DNA from: Phycisphaeraceae bacterium
GTDB lineage: Bacteria > Planctomycetota > Phycisphaerae > Phycisphaerales > UBA1924
NCBI GenBank assembly: GCA_020639235.1
Contig: JACKHC010000001.1
Location: 2,418,001-2,482,000, forward strand
DNA: 64,000 nt
Reading direction: 5' to 3'
Of the stretch, positions 1 to 8,805 are shown piece by piece. The notes under the pieces are model-generated. The model was not told the origin of the DNA, ran no database searches, and was given only the letters and a program-made list of their open reading frames with translations. How positions within the stretch are numbered: the stretch's first letter is position 1; each line of letters starts with the position of its first letter. A program made the translations under genes and the position numbers.

Positions 1-2
1 TT

Positions 3-2738
3 GATGTAGCCGAGCATTGTTTCCGTGCTGTGCACGAGTCCAGTCAGGAAGTGCTGGGCCCGAGTCACACTCTGACTCTCTTGTCCATAAGCAATCTCGG
101 GTACATCCTTGATGCACAAGGACGAACATCAGAATCTGATTGGTATGTACACCGTGCATACAATGACATGTCGGATTACCTGGGGCCAAACCACCCCCAT
201 ACGCTTCAGGCACAATACAACCTTGGGTATTCTTTGCTATCTCAAGGGCACATCGACCGAGCCGCTACTCATCTTTCTAATGCACTTGAACGACAAAGCC
301 GTGTTTTGGGCGCAGAACATCCAACGCTTTCGGACACACTCAGCGCGCTGGGATGGCTTGAGCGTGTCCGACACAACTTCGACGAAGCAGAACGCCTTTA
401 CCGAGATGCCCACACAAGAAATCTTCGCGCTTATGGCAATCGACATCCGTCAACGTTATTGACCGCTAGGAACCTCGCCGGCTTGCTGATGGCTCTGGGA
501 CGCAATGATGAGGCCGAGCCATTGCTTGTCTCTGCCGTCAATCTTGCACCCGATCTGCTTGGTCAAGAGCATCCACGAAGCATTGATTTATCATCGACTT
601 TGGCATCGCTGTATGCCATTCAAGGCCAGTATCAGCAATCAGAACTGCTTTATTCGGGCTTGTTTGACACGAGTGATTTACTCCGAACAAGCGTTACCGG
701 TGATGCGACTTCCCGCGCCCAGTTCGCAGATAAGCTTAATCTCGACTCGGTCGCATCAGGTTATTCCATCACCCTCGCCCACCTCTCCCGCCCTTCCGAG
801 GCCCTCACCGTTTTGGAACGTGGCCGCAGTCGCGCAGCGTTGGACATGTTTGCGGGGGGTCGCGGGGCTGCGGAGCGTGTGCTGCGTGCATCGGGTTCGC
901 CCGAGCAACTTACGCGCTACGACTCGGCGCTGGACGCCGAGCAGTCCGCGAGTGAGTGGGTCTTCGAGTCCGAGGCGCGCATGGCCGCCGCGCCCGACGA
1001 GGACAAGGAACACTGGCGCGAGGAGATCAAGAAGGCACGCATGATGCTCTCGGAGAAGACCGCGGCCGTCTTCACCGAACTCCGCGGGCTTGTCCCCGCC
1101 GCCGACCCGATGAGCGCCGAGCAGATCCTCGACGCGATGCGCCCCGACGAGGCGCTGCTCACCTTCGCCTTCACCGACTACGGGAGTGTTGCGTTGGTCG
1201 CTCGGGGGGGAGACAGCAACGAGGTCTTCGGTCATATCCTCGCCGACAACAAGGATGCGCAATCGACGCTCACCGAGTCGCTTGCTACACTCCGTGCGGC
1301 CGTCTCGTCGCGCGCATCAACAGACCGATCGCCCGACACCGCCATCGCCGCGGCGCGCTCCGCGCTCCTGCCGAGCGAACTGCTCGAACAACTCAAGGGC
1401 GTGAAGTCATTGACCGTCGTCGCCGACGGCCCGCTCACCGGCATCCCGATGGAACTCCTCATCGACGACATCCCCATCGCCTACGCGCCCAGCGCCACCA
1501 TCGCGATGAAGCAGCGGAATAGGCCGAGTGATGCTGAGACCGGGCTCGCCTCGGCGGTCATCGTCGGCGACCCCGTCTTCGCGGGCGCCTCTGAAGAACC
1601 CGACTACCCGGAGAGCGGTCTGTTGCTCGCGATGGTCGTGGACGACTCCAACGCCGCCATCGCCGGCATGCGGCGAGGCGATGTGCTCGTCTCCTACGGC
1701 CAGCATGCCGTCGCCTCGATGGACGATCTCCGCGCCGCCGTCGGCGCGGTCAACGAAGAACTCGCGACCCGCGGAGGCGTCGATCCCGCGGCACGCACAG
1801 TCAGCGCCGAACTCTGGCGCGACGGCGAGATCGTCGAGGTCGCGTTGGCACCGGGTTCGATGGGCGTGCAACTCGATCAGCGCCCGCCCGCTGAGGGGTT
1901 GCGCTCGATGAAGTTCTTCGACCGCTCGTGGGACCAGCAGGCCGCCGACGCCAGCGCATTGGAGCAAGTCCGGCTCTACGGCGGCGCGCTCTCACCGCTG
2001 CCCGCGACTCGGCTCGAAGCGCAGTCTGTTGCCTCGATGTTCGGCGACGGCTCGACGCTGCTCGTCGGCAGCGATGCGAATGCACCGATGTTGCGGAGCG
2101 CCGTGACGAGCCACCCGCCGCGCGTCCTGCACCTGGCCACGCACGGCCTGCTCGGCTCCTCGGCCCGCCCGCTGCTGGCGAGTCTGGCGCTCTCGACTCC
2201 CGATGAGCCGTCAATCGACAACACCGGGTTCCTCACACTCGAAGAGGTCCTCAACGAATGGGGCGGTTCGTTGCAGGGCACTGAACTCGTCGTCCTGAGC
2301 GCCTGCGACACCGCTGACGGCATCCAGCAGGGCGACACCGCCATGACGCTTCCGCTCGGCTTCTTCGTCTGCGGCGCCGACACCGTCATCGCGTCGCTCT
2401 GGAAGGTCGACGACCGCGCCACCGCCCTGCTCATGGCGCGCTTCTACGCCAACTGGCTCGGCAAGGCCGAGTCACAGCGCGAGATCGACGGTGTCCAGTA
2501 CGACGCGCATCAGCCCATGCCCAAACTCGCGGCCCTCCGCGAAGCGCGTCAGTGGCTCCGATCGCTCACCCAGGACCAGGTCGACGCCATCTTCGCATCG
2601 GACGCATCCGTCGCCGAGGCCGCCTCGCGCGGGCCCTCGCCTAGACGGGGCGAACTCGCACCCTCCGACAACAACACCCGCCTCTACGACCACCCCTACT
2701 ACTACAGCGCCTTCATACTGCAGGGGAAGGTAAACTAA
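3..2738 (+). CDS. TPR-CHAT protease with PDZ insertion (5' end outside window)
   Basis: Partial gene: the reading frame is open to the left edge and the first visible codons already encode TPR sequence, so the true start lies upstream. A GTG at 30 is only an internal candidate. Residues up to about 215 are kinesin-light-chain-type TPRs with repeated LGP-HP-TL motifs. A CHAT (caspase HetF-associated with TPRs) domain follows; its cysteine-protease dyad is seen as H in HLATHG (codon 2142) and C in LSACDTA (codon 2304). Between the CHAT strand ending in VGDPVF (about 1570) and the returning LPATRLEA (about 2000) sits a PDZ-like domain (GLLLAMV..., GMRRGDVLVSYG). The TAA stop overlaps the ATG of the kinase gene by one base, so the two are translationally coupled. 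The TPR part is clearly less GC-rich than the CHAT part. It likely cleaves a protein substrate selected by the TPRs; the substrate is unknown. Confidence 0.9.
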   Translation, partial: DVAEHCFRAVHESSQEVLGPSHTLTLLSISNLGYILDAQGRTSESDWYVHRAYNDMSDYLGPNHPHTLQAQYNLGYSLLSQGHIDRAATHLSNALERQSRVLGAEHPTLSDTLSALGWLERVRHNFDEAERLYRDAHTRNLRAYGNRHPSTLLTARNLAGLLMALGRNDEAEPLLVSAVNLAPDLLGQEHPRSIDLSSTLASLYAIQGQYQQSELLYSGLFDTSDLLRTSVTGDATSRAQFADKLNLDSVASGYSITLAHLSRPSEALTVLERGRSRAALDMFAGGRGAAERVLRASGSPEQLTRYDSALDAEQSASEWVFESEARMAAAPDEDKEHWREEIKKARMMLSEKTAAVFTELRGLVPAADPMSAEQILDAMRPDEALLTFAFTDYGSVALVARGGDSNEVFGHILADNKDAQSTLTESLATLRAAVSSRASTDRSPDTAIAAARSALLPSELLEQLKGVKSLTVVADGPLTGIPMELLIDDIPIAYAPSATIAMKQRNRPSDAETGLASAVIVGDPVFAGASEEPDYPESGLLLAMVVDDSNAAIAGMRRGDVLVSYGQHAVASMDDLRAAVGAVNEELATRGGVDPAARTVSAELWRDGEIVEVALAPGSMGVQLDQRPPAEGLRSMKFFDRSWDQQAADASALEQVRLYGGALSPLPATRLEAQSVASMFGDGSTLLVGSDANAPMLRSAVTSHPPRVLHLATHGLLGSSARPLLASLALSTPDEPSIDNTGFLTLEEVLNEWGGSLQGTELVVLSACDTADGIQQGDTAMTLPLGFFVCGADTVIASLWKVDDRATALLMARFYANWLGKAESQREIDGVQYDAHQPMPKLAALREARQWLRSLTQDQVDAIFASDASVAEAASRGPSPRRGELAPSDNNTRLYDHPYYYSAFILQGKVN

Positions 2739-4480
2739 TGAACGACGACCGTCGCTTCAGAGCGGAAGACTTGCTCTCGCATGTGGTCGATGAGATCCAG
2801 CGGCACGAGACGCCGACCCGCGACGCTGTCAACGCCTACCTGAATGACCTCGAACGGCGAGACGAACTCGACGAGGTCCCCACCGCTCCAACTCGCCAGG
2901 TTGAGCAGCGCCTCGCCGAACAGCCCGTAGTCCCCGCAACCGCCTCGCTCCCAGATACGCCGCCCATCGAAGTCCCGAATCACACGCTCATCCGGTGTCT
3001 CGGGGTCGGCGGCTTCGGCCAGGTCTGGCTCGCCAAGCACGCGCTGACTGAGCACTACCGTGCTTGCAAACTGATCCCATCGGACAAAGCGATCGAACTC
3101 GACGGCATCCGCCACCTCAAGCAACGCGTGCCCGATCACCCCAACCTCTTCCCGATTGAAGAGTTGGGAAGCGTCGATGGCTGGCTCTACTGTCTGATGC
3201 CGCTCGCGGAGTCTGCCGCGACGGACCACGCGGTACTCGAGTCTTCATCGTACGAGCCGATGACGCTCCATACCTATCTCGATCGTCACGGGCGAAGGCC
3301 CAGCGCGGAGGTCGCCCAGATCGGCGCTGATCTCGCAAGGGCGGTCCGGCACCTGCACGCCCACGGTGTCACCCATGGCGATATCAAGCCCGCAAACATC
3401 ATGCGTATTGGCGGCCGGTGGTTGCTCGCCGACTACGGTTTGGTTCGTAATCTCTCGAAACCGACAGGAGATGGCCACACCCCGGCGTACACGCCGCCGG
3501 AAGGAGCTGGCACAACTGGCGCGGATCAGTTCGCACTCGGCATCGTCCTCATGGAACTGCTAACGGGTTGGCCGGCACGCATGCTCAAGGATTTCCGCGA
3601 GGTTGAAGTCACCAAATTCAAGTTTGACAGCGAAGGCCCGGCTCTGGCTGCGATCATCCGACATGCATCCTCGGACGATCCCAATCAACGATATGGTTCC
3701 ATAGACGAGCTGATCGACGAGCTGTCAGCGTTTACGTCTTCGCGCGCCGCACGCGGGATCGGTTTATCTCCGGCGCGTCTCTGGTCCGCCATCGCCGTGA
3801 TCGCCGCGGTAGTCGCGCTCGCGGCCGTATTTCTAAGCCCACTGCTCCGGTCCTCATCCAAGCAAGATAACGACTCGCTCGCAGATGCCGCCGCGCTGCC
3901 GGTGGAGTCGTTCGAAGTCCGGCACTACCACTACGACGCTACCTCTGATACCACCATTCCGGTCGGATCAATCGACGCCGACAACCCCGCCGCACGCGCC
4001 AACGACGATGTGACCGTTCACGCCCGCTTCAAGTCACCTCAGTACTGCTACCTGCTGTCACTCGATGCCGACGGCCTCGTCCGCCCGCGCCTCCCCGATT
4101 CGCCGACAGATCGTCCGTTATCGATGAGCGGCTTCGACTACCCGTCGCTCCCCACTAACTCACCGGACGACATCATGTACACGCTCTCCGAAGGCGTCGG
4201 CACACAGAGCTTCATGCTGCTCGTCTCGGATGACCCTCTGCCGAGCTGGTCCGACTGGATCGCCTCACGCGGCGAACCGACCTGGACCCGCGAGTCGCTC
4301 CCCGCCAACGGCGTGATTCTGTTCGACGGGGTCAAGGAACAGTTCCTCTCCGCCACGCGCGAACCGATGCCCAGGCGCGGCAAACTACTGACCACCCCCA
4401 TCGACTGGGCCCGCGCCCAGAATGCATTCACCGATATCCGATTCATCGCGTTCCCCGTACTCCCCGCTCAGGAGAACTGA
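2738..4480 (+). CDS. Membrane-anchored Ser/Thr protein kinase with DUF4384-like C-terminal domain
   Basis: A 580-residue Hanks-type kinase. The glycine loop is at residues 89-96 (GVGGFGQV), the likely ATP lysine at 111, the catalytic loop HGDIKPAN has Asp215, and the metal-binding motif is DYG (Asp232) instead of DFG. HGD replaces HRD, so it is a non-RD-type kinase. One hydrophobic helix at about 348-370 follows the kinase domain and should put the last ~200 residues outside the cytoplasm. That part has the strand-rich look of DUF4384 (YCYLLSLDADGLVRPRLP). The gene starts within the stop codon of the upstream protease and ends one base before the GTG of the next, so it is the centre of a three-gene operon. 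It may sense envelope state or the two exported CHAT proteases; the substrate is not visible. Confidence 0.9.
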   Translation: MNDDRRFRAEDLLSHVVDEIQRHETPTRDAVNAYLNDLERRDELDEVPTAPTRQVEQRLAEQPVVPATASLPDTPPIEVPNHTLIRCLGVGGFGQVWLAKHALTEHYRACKLIPSDKAIELDGIRHLKQRVPDHPNLFPIEELGSVDGWLYCLMPLAESAATDHAVLESSSYEPMTLHTYLDRHGRRPSAEVAQIGADLARAVRHLHAHGVTHGDIKPANIMRIGGRWLLADYGLVRNLSKPTGDGHTPAYTPPEGAGTTGADQFALGIVLMELLTGWPARMLKDFREVEVTKFKFDSEGPALAAIIRHASSDDPNQRYGSIDELIDELSAFTSSRAARGIGLSPARLWSAIAVIAAVVALAAVFLSPLLRSSSKQDNDSLADAAALPVESFEVRHYHYDATSDTTIPVGSIDADNPAARANDDVTVHARFKSPQYCYLLSLDADGLVRPRLPDSPTDRPLSMSGFDYPSLPTNSPDDIMYTLSEGVGTQSFMLLVSDDPLPSWSDWIASRGEPTWTRESLPANGVILFDGVKEQFLSATREPMPRRGKLLTTPIDWARAQNAFTDIRFIAFPVLPAQEN

Positions 4481-4481
4481 T

Positions 4482-7400
4482 GTGAAGACGCCACTCCGGC
4501 TCCTTTCAGCGTCGCTCGCCGCTTGGCTGACGCTCGCGCCGCTCGCACAGGCGCAGGACGCACCGCCCGAAGAACCCTTCCACCTCGATCTGCCCGAGTG
4601 GAACCCCGACCCCGAGGATCTGCCGCCCGAGCTGCGTCCGCTCGACATCGTCCGCCCGACGCTGCCGGATGATGTTGCAGATGAAGTCGCGCAGCTCGAA
4701 GCCCGCATCGCCGAACTCGAAGAACTCGGCCTCACCGCCGAGACGAAGGAAGAACAGGACGCGGCACTTGAACAGGCGATCGATCTCGCCGAGCAGGTGC
4801 TCGCGATCCGCGTCGAGCATCAGGGCAACACCGACGATCTCGTCCGCTGGCGCGACATAGACGGCAACCCAAGCGAGTGGTGGGAGGTAGCGGATGCGAG
4901 GCGCTTAGTTGGATCATGCCAATATCTGAAGTTGCTCAATGGCAACTCACGCGAAGAGTTGGCTCGGGTGGTACCGTTTGAACGAGTCAGCGACCTATTC
5001 CGACAAGGTCAGATTGACACTGCATTGCGTCTTGTGCGAATGAATCTCGATATACGGCATCGCCTATTGGGACCACATCATCCAGATACACTCGACTCAT
5101 CAAATAATGAGGCCTTTTTACTGAAGGCGCTCGGCATCTATGACCAAGCACACTCACAGTTTGTGGCAGTGCTAGCTCAGAATCGGGATGTGCGTGGAGA
5201 GGATCATCCGCAGACAGTCATGGCGATGATCAATCTTGGTGATAACGCCATGGAGATGAGTCGACATAAAGAGGCGGCTGAGATTTTCTCGGAAGCGCTG
5301 TCCCAATGCAAGCGAGTCTTTGGACCAGACAACGAGTATACGATTTCAACAATCTCACGCATCGGGACGATCTTGCACTTAACAGGTCGGATTTGGGACG
5401 CGGAACCATTTTATCGATTAAGCCTCTATGAGCGACTACGGGTATTTGGCTGGGCTCACCCAGACTCTCTAACTGCGTTCGGCAATTTGGGCACTATTCT
5501 CGAAGAGCAAGGTAAACTTCGCGAAGCAGAACCGTACTTTTCGACCTCCCTTAGCGAGAGTACTAACCGCTACGGCCCAAGCCATCCTTCAACGCTCACT
5601 CATTTGCACAACATGGGATTTTTCTTTCAAAGGCAAGGTCGCCTCGCCGATGCAGAACAAGCCTTCCGAGCGGCATTGATTGGGCGCATACAGGTACTGG
5701 GTGAGAACCATCGACATACAATTGAATCTTGTTCTGCGATCGGAGTTGTGCTGTGGGAACAGAGTCACCTAACCGAAGCTCTGCCGTACTTCCAGAAGGT
5801 CTTGGATTGGCGAATGGCCGCTTTAGGCCCGGATCATGCAGACACACTTTCGGCAATGTCGAACATGGGTATCTTGCTCGATTCCATGGGCCACCACGAA
5901 GAGGCAGAGACACTCTTGCAAAAAGTGCTCCACGTGAGGCAGAAAGAACTCGGAGACAATCATCCGGATGTATTTTCATCTCAAGCAGCAATGGGAGGAC
6001 TCCTTCGCTCACAAGGGAGCTCCGAAGCTGCTCAACAGTATCTTCTCGATGTGCTTGAAAGTCGTCGTGAGCATTTTGGCAACTCACATCCCAAGACCAT
6101 CGAAGCAGTTCACAATCTGGGAGTTCTCTACAAAGAGTTAGGGCGGTTTGCCGATTCAGAGTCACTCTTATACGAAGCAATCGGTTGGTATCGAAATACC
6201 TTTGGCACGACTAATTATCGAATTGTTAGTGCTTTGTCGAGCTACGCGGGGCTAATTGCGTCGCAACAGAACCCATTAAAATCACTCGTCTACTATGAAG
6301 AAGCGCTCTCGGCTGCCGAGTCTCTCCGCTCTATGGTCGCAGTAGATGCGACATCTCGCGCTCAGTTCGCACGAAAACTGAGTCTTTTATCACTCGTAAA
6401 TGGATACGCGCTCACCCTCACCCACCTATCGCGTCAATCCGAAGCTCTCTCCGTTCTTGAGCGTGGCCGCTCGCGCGCAGCCCTCGACATGTTCGCGGGC
6501 GGCCGCGGCGCGGCCGAACGCGTACTGCGTGACACGGCATCAGATGAAGAGCTGGCTCGCTACCAGTCGGCCCTGGACGCCGAGCAGGAGGCCAGCGAGT
6601 GGGTCTTCGAGTCCGAGGCACGGATGGCCGCGGCGCCCGACGTCGAGCAGAAGGAGCACTGGCGCGGCGAGGTCCGCAAGGCCCGCATGACACTCTCCGA
6701 GAAGACCGCCGCCGTGTTCAGTGAACTCCGAGGCCTCGTCCCCGCCGCCGACCCGATGACCGCCGAGCAGATCCTCGACGAGATGCGCCCTGATGAGGCG
6801 CTGCTCACCTTCGCCTTCACGGAGTACGGCAGCGTCGCGCTGATCGCAAGAGACAATGATGTTCACGGCTACATTCTCACCGACGACAAGGACGCACAGA
6901 GAGCACTCAACGACGCGCTCGCTTCGCTCCGCGCGGCCGTCTCCTCGCGCGCATCAACAGACCGATCGCCCGACACCGCCATCGCCGCGGCGCGCTCCGC
7001 GCTGCTGCCGAGCGAACTGCTCGAACAAATCGACGGCATCAAGTCGCTCACCGTGGTCGCCGATGGCACGCTCACCGGCGTCCCGATGGAACTACTGATC
7101 CCCGACATCCCCATCGCCTACGCGCCCAGCGCCACCATCGCGATGAAGCAGCGGAATAGGCCGAGTGATGCTGAGACCGGGCTCGCCTCAGCGGTCATTG
7201 TCGGCGACCCCGTCTTCGCGGGTGCAGAGGAAGAACCCGACTACCCGGAGAGCGGGTTGCTGCTCGCCATGGTCGTGGACGACTCCAACGCAGCCATCGC
7301 CGGCATGCAACGCGGCGATGTGCTCGTCGCCTACGGCCAGCGCCCCATCGCCTCTATGGACGACCTCCGCGCCGCCGTCGGCGCTGTCAATGAGGAGTTG

Positions 7401-8381
7401 GCGACCCGCGGAGGCATTGATCCCGCGGCACGCACAGTCAGCGCCGAACTCTGGCGCAACGGTGAGCTTGTCAAAGTTGCCCTCGCACCCGGCTCGATGG
7501 GCGTGCAGCTGGATCAGCGCCCGCCCGCCGAGGGATTGCGTTCGATGAAGTTCTTCGACCGTTCGTGGGACCAGCAGGCCGCCGACGCCAGCGCGCTCGA
7601 ACAGGTCCGCCTCTATGGCGGCGCGCTCTCACCACTCCCGTCCACACGCCTCGAAGCGACCTCCGTCGCGTCGATGTTCGGTGACGGCTCGACGCTGCTC
7701 GTTGGCAGCGATGCGAATGCTCCGAACTTGAGGAACGCGGTGAAGAGTCAATCACCGCGCGTCCTGCACCTGGCCACGCACGGCCTGCTCGGCTCCTCGG
7801 CCCGCCCGCTGCTGGCGAGTCTGGCGTTGTCCACTCCGGATGAGCCGTCCATCGACGACACGGGGTTCCTCACACTCGAAGAGGTCCTCAACGACTGGGG
7901 CGGTTCGTTGCAGGGTACTGAACTCGTCGTCCTGAGCGCCTGCGACACCGCCAACGGCATCCGGCAGGGCGACACCGCCATGACGCTTCCGCTCGGCTTC
8001 TTCGTCTGCGGCGCAGACACCGTCATCGCCTCGCTCTGGAAGGTCGACGACCGCGCCACCGCGCTGCTCATGGCGCGCTTCTACGCCAACTGGCTCGGCA
8101 AGAGCGAGTCCGTGCGTTCCATCGACGGCGTCAACTACGACGCCAATGCCCCCATGCCCAAACTCGCGGCCCTCCGCGAAGCCCGCCAGTGGCTGCGATC
8201 GCTCACCCAGGACCAGGTCGACGCCATCTTCGCATCGGACACATCCGTCGCCGACGCCGCAGCACGCGGACCCGCACCGAGACGAGGCGAACTCGCAGAT
8301 CCTCTGGCCGCCGCCGACAACTGCCCCTACGACCACCCCTACTACTACAGCGCCTTCATACTTCAGGGGAGCCCGGAGTAG
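4482..8381 (+). CDS. Exported TPR-CHAT protease with PDZ insertion
   Basis: A 1299-residue protein. GTG at 4482 is chosen because AGGAGAA lies eight bases upstream and it directly begins a classic signal peptide (KTPLRLLSASLAAWLTLAP, cleavage near AQA-Q). A charged segment is followed by at least ten kinesin-light-chain-like TPRs (about residues 170-600), an extended helical region, then the CHAT domain with the predicted dyad His1100 (HLATHG) and Cys1154 (LSACDTA). A PDZ-like domain (about 922-1021) interrupts the CHAT fold, as in the gene at 3-2738. From the FARKL/FADKL segment onward the two paralogues are nearly identical, including long identical DNA stretches, whereas their TPR parts differ. 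Role inferred: envelope-located protease recruiting targets through TPR and PDZ surfaces and linked to the adjacent kinase. Confidence 0.92.
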   Translation: MKTPLRLLSASLAAWLTLAPLAQAQDAPPEEPFHLDLPEWNPDPEDLPPELRPLDIVRPTLPDDVADEVAQLEARIAELEELGLTAETKEEQDAALEQAIDLAEQVLAIRVEHQGNTDDLVRWRDIDGNPSEWWEVADARRLVGSCQYLKLLNGNSREELARVVPFERVSDLFRQGQIDTALRLVRMNLDIRHRLLGPHHPDTLDSSNNEAFLLKALGIYDQAHSQFVAVLAQNRDVRGEDHPQTVMAMINLGDNAMEMSRHKEAAEIFSEALSQCKRVFGPDNEYTISTISRIGTILHLTGRIWDAEPFYRLSLYERLRVFGWAHPDSLTAFGNLGTILEEQGKLREAEPYFSTSLSESTNRYGPSHPSTLTHLHNMGFFFQRQGRLADAEQAFRAALIGRIQVLGENHRHTIESCSAIGVVLWEQSHLTEALPYFQKVLDWRMAALGPDHADTLSAMSNMGILLDSMGHHEEAETLLQKVLHVRQKELGDNHPDVFSSQAAMGGLLRSQGSSEAAQQYLLDVLESRREHFGNSHPKTIEAVHNLGVLYKELGRFADSESLLYEAIGWYRNTFGTTNYRIVSALSSYAGLIASQQNPLKSLVYYEEALSAAESLRSMVAVDATSRAQFARKLSLLSLVNGYALTLTHLSRQSEALSVLERGRSRAALDMFAGGRGAAERVLRDTASDEELARYQSALDAEQEASEWVFESEARMAAAPDVEQKEHWRGEVRKARMTLSEKTAAVFSELRGLVPAADPMTAEQILDEMRPDEALLTFAFTEYGSVALIARDNDVHGYILTDDKDAQRALNDALASLRAAVSSRASTDRSPDTAIAAARSALLPSELLEQIDGIKSLTVVADGTLTGVPMELLIPDIPIAYAPSATIAMKQRNRPSDAETGLASAVIVGDPVFAGAEEEPDYPESGLLLAMVVDDSNAAIAGMQRGDVLVAYGQRPIASMDDLRAAVGAVNEELATRGGIDPAARTVSAELWRNGELVKVALAPGSMGVQLDQRPPAEGLRSMKFFDRSWDQQAADASALEQVRLYGGALSPLPSTRLEATSVASMFGDGSTLLVGSDANAPNLRNAVKSQSPRVLHLATHGLLGSSARPLLASLALSTPDEPSIDDTGFLTLEEVLNDWGGSLQGTELVVLSACDTANGIRQGDTAMTLPLGFFVCGADTVIASLWKVDDRATALLMARFYANWLGKSESVRSIDGVNYDANAPMPKLAALREARQWLRSLTQDQVDAIFASDTSVADAAARGPAPRRGELADPLAAADNCPYDHPYYYSAFILQGSPE

Positions 8382-8557
8382 ATCAGAGCTGTCGTTAACC
8401 CCCGCCCCCGTTAACCCCAGAGCGCGAGAGTCCGAGAGTCCTGGGCCCTTCGCGGGTTCACACCTTCGCCAACGCTCACTTAAAGGTGCGCTCCTACCCC
8501 CACTCACAACCCCCAATCCCCGCCCGTGACGCCCGTTTCCGCCCTCATCCACCAACG

Positions 8558-8585
8558 AAAAACGCCCCGGAATTCCTCCGAAGCG
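8558..8585 (-). terminator. Rho-independent terminator of tRNA-Asn
   Basis: On the minus strand a nine-pair stem (CGCTTCGGA with TTCCGGGGCG, two G-T pairs, five-base loop) is followed directly by TTTTT. It lies eight bases downstream of the 3' end of the tRNA-Asn gene on the same strand. Confidence 0.75.
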
Positions 8586-8592
8586 TCGTGAA

Positions 8593-8664
8593 CTCCCCGA
8601 CCAGGGCTCGAACCTGGAACCTAGCGGTTAACAGCCGCTCGCTCTACCATTGAGCTATCGGGGA
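8593..8664 (-). tRNA. tRNA-Asn (GTT)
   Basis: A complete cloverleaf reads on the minus strand: acceptor TCCCCGA/TCGGGGA, D stem GCTC/GAGC, anticodon arm AGCGG-CTGTTAA-CCGCT giving anticodon GTT, T arm CCAGG-TTCGAGC-CCTGG, discriminator G. Total 72 nt; CCA is not encoded. It separates the protease/kinase operon from the glycan operon. Confidence 0.97.
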
Positions 8665-8805
8665 TCGTCACCGATGGCCGACCATAGGGGATGGGCGGGG
8701 CGGCAATTATACCTCCCTCTCCATCGGCTGCCAAGCAACTCGGTTTGCCTCGAATCGCCCTTCCCATCTCAAGAAGGGCGTCCGGCAGGCCCGATATCCA
8801 TCCTG

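Noticed and set aside
30..30. GTG at 30 as the real start of the first gene
   Set aside because: The frame stays open to the window edge and the codons before 30 continue the TPR pattern, so the gene is truncated on the left.
8650..8805. Longer start of the CgeB-like gene within the tRNA
   Set aside because: The early part would overlap the tRNA-Asn gene and encodes no recognisable protein; the ATG at 8806 is used.
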